Shown: piece after piece, positions 55,784 through 64,000 of the stretch
How the letters are laid out: every line of letters begins with the position of its first letter
How positions within the stretch are numbered: the first letter of the stretch is position 1
From: Hydrangea macrophylla
Lineage: Eukaryota; Streptophyta; Magnoliopsida; Cornales; Hydrangeaceae
NCBI GenBank assembly: GCA_033977485.1
Contig: CM066988.1
Coordinates: 5,788,501-5,852,500, forward strand
Direction: 5' to 3'
DNA: 64,000 nucleotides
Program-made: the position numbers and the translations under genes
The notes under the pieces: model-generated
Told to the model about the DNA's origin: nothing
Seen by the model: the letters and a program-made list of their open reading frames with translations, nothing else
Database searches by the model: none

Positions 55784-57811
55784 CCTCCTCTGTATCTCAG
55801 ACTTGGAGCCCTTGACCCCTACCTAGGTCGCCAGTTATTTCCTCATCTAGTCACATGAGCCTTAGAGATGTGTTATTTTGGCTTTGACTCGCCTTCTAGG
55901 TCAGAGGATGAACAATCATGGTCAGAGACCCCCGACACAAGTTTAGACCCACCTTCTACGATCCCATCTAACCAGCACAGCGAGGACAGGATCCCCATCC
56001 GAGTGTCGGATGTTGAGGCGGGTCAGGAGACCCAGATAGCCTCTGTCTCTTAGGGCCTAAGAAACGAAGCACCGGTCCTAAGTAGTCCTGAAATGGCATT
56101 CTCCTATGAGTTTATTCCTTCCAGCTTGCTCGCCAAGACCTCAGTCGAATTAGGGATAGGTACGCCATTCTCAACCACTGCTCCTTGGTTGTACAAGCTG
56201 ACAGGACTCACCTACACCAGCCGGGTTTTGTTATTCTTTATGAGGATGCCCTTATGGTTGGCTTCCATATCCCTCTCCATTCGGTCGCCCGGGATGTTCT
56301 GATCTACATGGGGATCACTCCCGGGAAGATAGCCCTGAACCGCTTGATGTTCCCAATGGGGTCCATCTCTCATTGGCCCCAAGTCTTTGAGTATAAACTC
56401 ACACTTCAAGAGTCTTATGGACCCACCGATTGTTCCCTATACATGGGAAGGTCGAATTCTTCTCTCTTGGGGCCAACAGGAGAGAAAATCATATCAACTG
56501 CCCGAGCAACAACAAGGGGTGGAAGAATAAGTTCTTCCAGGTGTCCACCCCTGGGCTTTGTAAGAAGGCCCTAGGAATCCAACTGAGGACTTCTTGGGCA
56601 GGGGAGCTGAGGAATAGGCCTGTCCTGCATCCCTTTTTCGCTTTCCTTTCCTTTTCTTTTACTGTAATCATGGGACTAACTATTTTGTGCTTTGCTTTGT
56701 AGTGGGGTCAGCTGGTTCACCGAGCATTTCCAAGGAGTGCCAGAAGAGGATCAGGGGATTGGCAGAATTGCCCACCAACGTCTGGAATATGCTGGCCTAT
56801 TGGGGTGATCGAAAGGTAACCTACAAGCCGGATCAGTCCGTTAAAGCCCTTGTTTTTCCTCTAATCATTCTCAGTGAGCTCTTGTGGCATGTGATAATTT
56901 ATCTTCGTTATTCTTCCAATACAATCTCGTGGGTGGCTACCAGCCACTCAGGAAGCTGAGGCATGGAATGGTGGATTACCAAGAATCGGGGGAGACGTCT
57001 ATTACCCGGGTGGTGGTGGTAGTGCCAGACACCGCTCCTAGGGCGGTTCTACTGTCCAGGATGCCGCTGAGAGAGTCAGCAGAAATCTAGGAGAGGGTTA
57101 GGCCGGGCCTCCTCCAGAGCTAGGTGGAGATGTGTACAAACATGTCTTCCCAGGCTTTCTAGGGGTAGCTGCACAGCCTCTCCTACTTTGTGAGTAATTC
57201 CACCACCTCGTTCTTTGTTCTCTATTTATTTTGTTTGCTCCATTGACCGACTTGTTTATGCTTGATTTTTGCATGTCGGCTGTATGGCTACTAGAGTCGA
57301 GTCCTTCTTGCCCTCCCTGACCGGGAGGACCACCACTGCTGAAGATGCCCTGTCAAAGGAACGGGCTTCCTTGGAGACTAAGGATATTGCCCCGGTCGTC
57401 GAGAAGGACAAGGACAAGGTCAAGGGGCTTGGCTCTTGGCATGGGTATAGCGCAGTTGGAGTTGGCAACTGCCTTGGCAGAAGTGGAGGCTGCCCAGGCA
57501 AATCTGGCAGCGGAGGAGGCTCGGAGAAGGTTCTGTTCGAGGCGACGGTAGTTGGGTCTACCGAGGAGGCCTTCGACGATGGCTTCTTTCAGTGCTATGA
57601 GGACCTGAAGAAGAGGTTGGCTCAAGACCATCCCGAGTGGGATATCTAGTCTTATGAAAGGATAGACTAGGATTACTGGGACGTGGGGCTCTCCACTGTT
57701 GAAGGTAGTGTTGCTGAGGCCGAACTGGCTGAGGATGTTGCTCCGAGCGGGGATGCTGCCCCGGGAGGGGAGGCTGGAGAGATTGAGGAGGTGGTCGTTG
57801 TAGACGACCTT
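55784..57811 (+). pseudogene. Antisense extra ORF (aORF) of Tat-1, gypsy-type transposon domain
   Basis: Plus strand, opposite to and converging with Tat-1 pol. Pieces read in several frames: MCYFGFDSPSRSEDEQSW (55868), DLSRIRDRYAILNHCSLVVQ, then PGFVILYEDALMVGFHIPLH and VLIYMGITPGKIALN (56210-56350), NKGWKNKFFQVSTPG (about 56515-56555), and an Ala/Glu-rich coiled-coil-like part (LELATALAEVEAAQANLAAE, about 57450-57510). It ends EIEEVVVVDDL* at 57811. The LYED...PLH...LG.APGQ wording is that of the putative gypsy-type transposon domain (PF04195) known as antisense ORFs in Tat elements. Stops and shifts are many. Intron-like ends (TTTGTAG at 56702, GTGAGT at 57189) suggest splicing. Confidence 0.65.
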
Positions 57812-58620
57812 TAGTTTCAAATCTTGTGTCTTTCTTTTTTATATATTGTTGTTTTTTTTTGGGGGGGGCGGGGGAAGGCTACTACAACTGCCCCGAGGCA
57901 TTGTACATATTTTTTATGTTAATGAAAAGGCCCTCTAAGGCAGCATTTTGCACCAACCGTTTATATTTTTGTACCTGCCTGTTTGTAATTGCCCGTGCTT
58001 GACTGGTTGTTAGTCATACCCAAACCTCACCTTAGCAAAAGTTGTAGTACTGTGATCGGTGGAAAGCGCTTGGACTTCTACGGACCCGTATTCTCAAACT
58101 TGGGTTTGAAGGTCCCGTCCGGTATTGTGTAGGATTTGGGTCCTGTTACTGTCCACTGACGGTTTCTCTAGGCACTGTAGGTACTTAGGAATGTTTTGGA
58201 ATTTCAAGCCCTGTTAGTGCTCAGTGTGATTTCCTGTTTTAGTCCAATGGGCCCCTACCCCTAAGCATTTTCTAAGGTAGGCATCCATAGAGGGAGTGAC
58301 CGTAGGGAACCGACCTAGAACGTTGGTAGTTTCAGGGTCTTTTGAGGTTTGCTATCATTAGCCACCTAGGGAAATTTGCCCCCATCGTCAGTTATGGACC
58401 TAAGCGAAATCGGTGCCTCGAATGTGACACCGAGATTTTGATTTTGAGGTCTTTTGTGCCTCGAGTGTGATCCCAAGGTCTTGGGTGTGATCCCGAGGTC
58501 TTTTGTTCACGGAATACTGGTAGGGAACATTTGCAGCAAAACAACAATCTTTATTTCTTTTGGAAACTAAAATAATTGCTCCGAAAGAGCTACAAATTTC
58601 CTAACCAATGCTAATCCATT
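57812..58620. other. Tat-1 region between antisense ORF and integrase
   Basis: No gene. It contains a G-run (57859-57873), an ATG-poor stretch and small repeats of GTGATCCCGAGGTCTT near 58420-58505. It probably holds the 3' ends of both the pol transcript and the antisense transcript. Confidence 0.5.
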
Positions 58621-59700
58621 CTTATCCATACATCATTGAAAGTACTTGTAAAGGTGATGCATGTTCCAAGGGTGAGATAGGTCCTGGCCGTCTAGAGTTT
58701 GTAACTAGTAGGTTCCTGGGTGGTGGACTCGGGTTACCCGGTAGGGTCCTTCCTAGTTTGGACCCAACTTCCCACAACTCAAGACCTTGGTAGACTGGTT
58801 TACTGCCTTAAGGACCAGGTCTCCCACCTGGAAGCTGCGGTGCTTGACTTTGCTATTCAAATACCAAGAGATCCACTGCTTATAGGTTGATACCTTCATA
58901 CATGTCTGATCCATTTTCTCTTCTATTAATTCAAGCTCCCCCCTAAGAGCTTCCTCGTTGCCTTGCTTACTGAAATTTGCTACTCAGTAAGTTGGCAATC
59001 CAAGCTCTATTGGTACCAGTGCCTCAAAGCCATAGGCAAGTAAGAACGGTATTTCACTTGTTGCCGCTCGGGGAGTGGTGCGATAAGCCCATAGAAGGGT
59101 TGGTAATTCATTTGCCCAGAGAGCCCTTTGCTATTTTCAAGGCTTGTTTTAATGGACTGCAAAATTGTTTAGTTCATCACTTTGGCCTGTCCATTGGCTT
59201 GAGGATGCTCGGGAGAAGAGCAATGATTTGATATTCCGTAACCCGAACAGAACTGCCTGAATATAGGGGTGTCAGACTATCTTCCGTTGTCGCTGACCAG
59301 TACCCAAGGTATGTCAAACCTGCTGAGAATGTTTCTTTCGACAAAACTCTCCATCTTTTTCTCAGTGATTGTTGCTATTGGGTTGGCTTCAGTCTACTTG
59401 GTAAAATAGTCCACAGCAAAAATAGCGAATTTGACTTGGCCTTTTGCCAATGGAAGGGGACCAACGATATCGATACCCCACAGAGCAAACGGCCAAGGTC
59501 TGAAGATCGATGTTTGGAGCTACGCTGGGCGGCTAATAATGTTGGCATGCCTTTGACACTTGTCACACACCTTTTAACGTACTCCCGAGAGTTTCGGGCC
59601 ATCGTCGACCAGTAGTGCCCTTGTAACAGAGCTTTGCAAGAAAGCGTCCGACCTCCAACATGGCTTCCATACACCCCCTCGTAGATTTCATATAAGATTC
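58621..59700 (-). pseudogene. Integrase of Tat-1
   Basis: The zinc region and core are recognisable in pieces: GSHVGGRTLSCKALLQGHYW (about 59665-59615), SREYVKRC, then GIDIVGPLPLAKGQ-like and KFAIFAVDYFTK-like readings (59480-59390). The C-terminal part near 58640-58830 reads QVGDLVLKAVNQSTKVLSCG and GPYRVTRVHHPGT. The wording is that of Tat/Retand-like integrases with no chromodomain. Numerous frameshifts remove any usable frame. Confidence 0.75.
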
Positions 59701-59859
59701 CTTGAACCTGGGTGGGGTGAATGCATCAGAGGTAGGGGATAGAAAACCCCCTTTTATAGAGCACGCCATCGACGAGATGAGATCTGGCCGCCCGGTACTT
59801 TACCATCAGGCTTCATCCTTTTTGTTCGGTAAACTACCAGTTGTGAGGAGCATAATGAT

Positions 59860-60960
59860 TGGATCCATCTAGCTGGGACTTAAAGCAATTGGCTCAACCT
59901 CCATGCCTCCTGAATTGGCCATACTAGACTCGGGTAAGTATTCTATTCTTATCCCGGGTAGGTCTGACTCAGAACATGAAATAAGGCAGGATAACCAGCC
60001 AGCCCTTGTATTCTCTTCCCTTAGGATCTGTGTGATGGAGGACCCCTTAAGCTTCTTTAAGACTATACGGATGAGTGCTAGGTAGAAAACCATGTTGTCT
60101 TCCTGAGCTTAGTACTCCTAATTGACTTGGTTGACCACGAGCTGGGAGCCATTGTATCTCTAGATTTGCTACGCGTCCATTGGGTTGGCTAATTGTAACC
60201 TGGCCAACAAAGCTTCATACTAGGCCTCATCATTGGAGGCCTGGAATCCGAACCTTAGTACATACTCCAGCTGGATTCAGTCAAGTGTGGTTAGGATGGT
60301 CCCTGCCCCGCTACCCTTTTTGTTGGAAGACCCATCCACATAAAGTACACAGGTCAGGGTTTCAGGCTGTAGACCGGGCCGCAGCTTAAGCGGTTCGAGC
60401 TCTTCGACTAGGTCTTCTGGATTCGTGAATTTGACAAGAAAGTCTACCACTGCCTACCCCTTGATTGCCGTCCAGGGCCGGTAGACTACTTCAAATTCTT
60501 CCAACTCTAATGCCCACTTGATGAGCCTTCTAGATGTCTCAGACCTGCTCAGGATCCAGCGGAGAGGCTGATCCGTGAAGACCAGAATGATATAGGAGTG
60601 AAAGTATGGGTAGAGTCATCGGGCTGAGGTGATGAGGGCGAAGGCAAGCTTCTCGATGCAGGAGTACCAGCTTTTCACGCCTTGGAGTGCTCAGCTAGTG
60701 TAATAAATCAGGAACTATGTCCTATGCTCCTCTCGCATGAGTACCGAGCTTATCGCTGAGGATGATACTGCCAAGTATAAGAACAACTCCTCTAGTACGG
60801 GTGTTTAGAGCAGAGGGAGCAATGTCAGGTACTTCTTGAGTTCCTAAAATGCCTCCTTGCACTCCTCTGACAACTAAAAGGCTTTGCAAAAGATTTTGAA
60901 AAATGGCAGACACCAATCGGTAGCTCGGGAAACGAACCTGTTCAATGCCGCTACTCGTCC
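59860..60960 (-). pseudogene. RNase H and second RNase H of Tat-1
   Basis: RNase H is read in broken frames around 60760-60480 (SVLVREEHRTQ; PLRWILSRSETSRRLIKW). The second domain is read around 60370-59900 (TCVLYVDGSSNKKGSGAGTI, with its first Asp; a C-terminal block SITQILREENTRAGWLS at about 60030). Two consecutive RNase H domains agree with Tat-lineage membership. Confidence 0.65.
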
Positions 60961-62055
60961 GGTGAAACTCTATAGTTCTTTGGTTGACCTAGGCGATCGC
61001 ATATTAATGATGGCCTGAATTTTTTTGGGGTTTTCCTCAATTCCCTGCCGGCTTACCAGATGGCCTAGGAATTTTTCGGACAAGACCCCAAATGTGCACT
61101 TGGCCAGGTTCAACCTCATCCGGTACTTTCTTAAGATGGTAAAAGTCCCGGCCAAGTGCTCGAGATAGTCGAACTTTTCTAGGCTTTTGACCAAGAGATC
61201 ATAGACATACACCTCCATCGATTTCCCGATTAAATCTCTAAACATGGAATTGACCAGGCGTTGATAAGTTGCCCCAACATTTTCGAGGCCAAAGGGCATC
61301 ACCTTGTAACAATATGTCCCCTGGTTTGTGATGAAGGAATTCTTCTCTTCATTCCCGGGATACATGGTGATTTGATTGTATCCCAAGTAGGCATCCATAA
61401 AGGAGAAGAGTGAGTGACTGGCTGTTGAGTTCACAAGGATGTCTATCCTAGGCAGTGGATAGCAATACTACATTGGCCAACCAGTCAGGATATTGCACAT
61501 CCCTAATGGACTTTGCTTTGAGAAATTTCCCAATTTCCTCACCTACTACTTCCTGCCTTTCGGGAGCAATGCCCCTCCTCTTCTGCTTAACCGATCGGGA
61601 GTTCAGGTCGATGCTGAGACGGTGGGACATGACCTGGGGGTCAATCCCAGGCTTGTCTTCATGGCACCAGGCAAAGACATTCTGGCTCTCTCACAGGAAC
61701 TGGATTAACTTTCCTCTAAGACCTGGTTCCAGGAGAGTCCACACACATCCTCCATTCCTCGTTGCTCTTCTTGACCAACTCTACATTGGCCAACCAGTCA
61801 GGATATTGCACTTCCCTAATGGACTTTGCTTTGAGAAGTTTCCCAATTTTGTCACCTACTACTTCTTGCCTTTCAGGAGCAATGCCCCTCCTCTTCTGCT
61901 TAACCGATCGGGAGTTCAGGTCGATGATGAGATGGTGGGACATGACCCGGGGGTCAATCCTAGGCTTGTCTTCATGCCACTAGGCGAAGACATCCTAACT
62001 CTCTCACAGGAACTGGATTAACTTTCCTCTAAGACCTGGTTCTAGGAGAGTAAAA
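60961..62055 (-). pseudogene. Reverse transcriptase of Tat-1 with internal duplication
   Basis: The frame 60970-61434 carries FSFMDAYLGYNQITMYPGNE, CYKVMPFGLENVGATYQRLV and MEVYVYDLLVKS. The catalytic YVDD is now YVYD, so the enzyme is dead. KFLGHLVSRQGIEENPKKIQ follows. Upstream, the RT N-terminus with RRGIAPERQEVVGEEIGKFL occurs twice (61448-61630 and 61716-61943) because of a tandem duplication of about 313 bp. Confidence 0.8.
61468..62050. repeat. Tandem duplication of about 313 bp in Tat-1 RT
   Basis: 61468-61737 and 61781-62050 share CTACATTGGCCAACCAGTCA at the start and AAGACCTGGTTC.AGGAGAG at the end. The 44 bp between them belongs to the repeat unit. The copies differ by only a few bases. 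Confidence 0.85.
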
Positions 62056-62700
62056 ATACTGACGGACTGATCAGGGAGCTGGGGGTCCAGCACTACTTAC
62101 TCCAGCTCTTCTACCAGGCCTAATCTATCCCTCACATCCCTCGGGTCCATCTCCTAAATGTTTAACATTTTTGTGATTGCCTATCTATGCAGGAAGCTGA
62201 CATAACAATTTTATGCGATTGCTTGGTCTCCATGCAAGCTTCCCGGACCCCGGGGGGTTGGAAACTTGATCAGCAGGCTGTAGGTGGACACAACCACCTT
62301 GGCTTTATTGAGTGTCGGCCTTTTTAGGATGATATTGTAGTTGGGGCTTCTACTACAACAAAGTTTGCGAGTACAGAGACCTGTTGGGGGTATGTTCCCA
62401 TTAGAACTGGGAGCTTGATCATATCGAGCAGTTGTGTGCTTGAGCCGTTAAACCCCACCAAGGGGGTGGCCACCGGTCAGAGCCTATCCCTTGATATCCT
62501 GAACTGATCAAAAGTTGAAACAAATAAAATGTCTGAGGAGCTACCTGTGTCCAGTAATACCCTCTTTACCACATAATTGGCTATGGAGGGTGTCACCACC
62601 AACGGATCATCGTGGGGGCAGTGCAGGTCCTTTACATTATCGGATGAGAATGTCAGCACATCGGTCGGTGGGGAGTTGGCAAATTGGACTTGCAGTACTT
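62056..62700 (-). pseudogene. Aspartic protease of Tat-1
   Basis: The frame 62477-62659 includes DNVKDLHCPHDDPLVVTPSI and KRVLLDTGSSSDILFVSTFD, with the intact DTGSS active site. The downstream part is degraded, with frame changes near 62450-62100. Confidence 0.75.
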
Positions 62701-62830
62701 CTGCTCGAGATGCCCAAGCATGCCTCTTTCTGGCTGACTATGAATCCCCTCCACCCAATGTTCCTCTAGAGATCACGTTGATTTGTCTGAGGGGTTGTGA
62801 TTGCTCAAGAGCTTGGAGATTTGGCTAGGG

Positions 62831-64000
62831 TCATCTATCTATGGCGATGAACTCGGCGAGGTGACCCTGCTCGATGACCTTCTCAATGGCGATCTTTAGA
62901 TTAAAGAAGTTATTCGTGTCGTGACCATGGTCTTTGTGGTACCGACAAAACTTATCCTGGTTTCTCTTCACGGGCGGGCTCTTCAGCTTTGTCGGTTGTT
63001 TAAGCAGCCTCTGAGCCTCAGCGACAGCCATGACTTCATGAATAGGCTAGAAAGAGGCGTGAATGCAATCGGGGCATGATCACGAATGTCTCGCTGCTGA
63101 TCCTGCCTCGGCTTCTTTCCCGAGCCCTTTTCAGAACCCTCACGTTTTCATTTAGATTTTGGGGAATCATCTCTCGCAAAGCTGGTGTGTTTGGACTTCA
63201 AGAACTCCTTCGTATCGATGCATTTCCCAACCCTCTTCGAGAGTTCAACCAGGATTGTTGGCCGACCATGGTAGAACAATGTGGCAACCTTGGTGTGCTG
63301 AACCCCTGAGCAGGGATTATCCCTTGAGTTGTTTGATAGCCAGGAATTGGGTGTCCAGTTGTGATCGATCAAGCATCCCCACAATTTGGCTGACGAAGAG
63401 CTTGCTGAATACTTTGAAATCGTCGACCATTCAGGGTTTGAGGGCATCGAACCACTGTGTGGCTGGCCCTTTAAGGGTGTTGGAAAAGGCCAGGTAAAGC
63501 AGCTCGTCAGCACTGGTAACTAATGCCATCTGAGTCTTGTAAGTCCGGACATGATCGACCGGGCTCCCTGAACCATCGTAAGAATCAAGATGTGGTTGTT
63601 TGAATTTTCGCGGGATGGGGAATCATGTGATCCAAAAGGTGAAGGGTGACTCAGTTTTGGTGTTAATGTGGTCATGAACTGGCTTGTGGCTCAATTTCTC
63701 GATTTGTTTCTGCAGGTCCTCAATTTGGGCCTTGACGTCCTCCCAATCTATCCTACACTCTAAATCTTGGTGATAGGTTGAGTCGGATGAAGGCGTCTCC
63801 TCTTCAAAGTGCGCCATCCTCAAGGACAGGGCTTGGCTACGACTCTGGTTAATCGTGTGCCTAAGATTGCTTTGGCTTTTGGCTGAACGATCCTGGGCTG
63901 ATTCCCGGGTCTGTCGCTCTTGCCTGTCCCCTCTGGCAGCGCGTCTCTTGTTGATGATATCTCTGGTGTCACCCTTGTGATTTAGACTGGCCCGGGCTTG
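62831..64000 (-). pseudogene. gag: gag of Tat-1 (runs off the window)
   Basis: A zinc-binding block, DKFCRYHKDHGHDTNNFFNL, lies in 62831-63031 (the family has C-x-x-H...H...C; here the last Cys is Phe). Upstream, around 63580-63400, capsid readings include DPVDHVRTYKTQMALVTSAD-like and FDALKPEW. The frame 63623-63823 gives LECRIDWEDVKAQIEDLQKQ, a coiled-coil-like N-terminal portion. Stops and shifts lie between them. The sequence toward 64000 remains Arg/Ser-rich in the minus frame and is cut by the window edge. Confidence 0.7.

Larger units (their letters stand above)
14850..64000 (-). mobile_element. Tat-1: outer Tat-lineage Ty3/gypsy element, minus strand, cut by the window end
   Basis: Reading right to left, the order is gag (from beyond 64000), protease, RT, RNase H, second RNase H, integrase, then an antisense ORF (55784-57811), a purine tract and an LTR-like block (about 14850-15443). 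The second RNase H and the antisense extra ORF are features of the Tat lineage. Tat-2 (16224-55778) is inserted within it and duplicated CCTTG. The 5' LTR is outside the window. All frames are broken. Confidence 0.7.

Noticed and set aside
57859..57873. G-run as polypurine tract of a plus-strand element
   Set aside because: No LTR start follows it, and the surrounding pol genes are on the minus strand.
61455..62021. 188-codon plus-strand frame
   Set aside because: It is the reverse of the duplicated RT N-terminus. The minus frames match RT (APERQEVVGEEIGKFL).
1..64000. tRNA, rRNA or organelle DNA insertions
   Set aside because: No cloverleaf, rRNA core or plastid gene sequence was recognised. 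The TGGTATCAGAGC matches are primer-binding sites.

Overview
This window is repeat-dense nuclear DNA of a flowering plant. The evidence is tRNA-Met-type primer sites (TGGTATCAGAGCC), Ty1/copia and Ty3/gypsy LTR retrotransposons of plant lineages (Tekay/Del chromoviruses, Tat elements with a second RNase H), a CACTA transposon, Stowaway- and Tourist-like MITEs, and intron-bearing fragments of plant genes. No intact host gene was found. Almost every coding region is a retroelement pseudogene broken by stops, frameshifts or deletions. The species cannot be determined from the sequence.

Left part, 1-14457. A plus-strand Tekay-like gypsy element (578-7521) has a truncated 5' LTR and a full 2.5-kb 3' LTR. 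It is followed by a plus-strand copia element (7751-14457). A tandem duplication of about 1.7 kb in the copia element has copied its left flank, 5' LTR and gag, so it has three LTRs and two gag genes.

Right part, about 14850-64000, is a four-part nest. The outer layer is a minus-strand Tat gypsy element, Tat-1. Its presumed 3' LTR is at about 14850-15443, an antisense extra ORF is at 55784-57811, and int, RNase H, RT, protease and gag follow from 58621 to the window end. Tat-1 is split by a second minus-strand Tat element, Tat-2 (16224-55778), which has 3.2-kb LTRs and a perfect CCTTG target duplication. Tat-2 carries two insertions of its own. One is a CACTA transposon of about 11.75 kb in its 3' noncoding region (19726-31477, TGA duplication). 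The other is a minus-strand Tekay-like element, Tekay-2, in its gag (39829-51127, GAAAC duplication).

The most interesting object is the CACTA element. It has 32-bp terminal inverted repeats and dense subterminal TTTATGTCAC arrays, and no recognisable transposase. It holds fragments of four unrelated plant genes, all on the plus strand: a galacturonosyltransferase (GAUT) 3' exon, a PIP5K exon, a SNU13/NHP2L1 exon and an LL-diaminopimelate aminotransferase exon. Several still have splice signals. It also contains a LINE 3' end, two MITEs and an eight-copy satellite with an exact 179-bp period. It looks like a gene-capturing (Pack-type) CACTA element. Tekay-2 additionally has an unexplained 145-codon sense ORF between its primer-binding site and gag.
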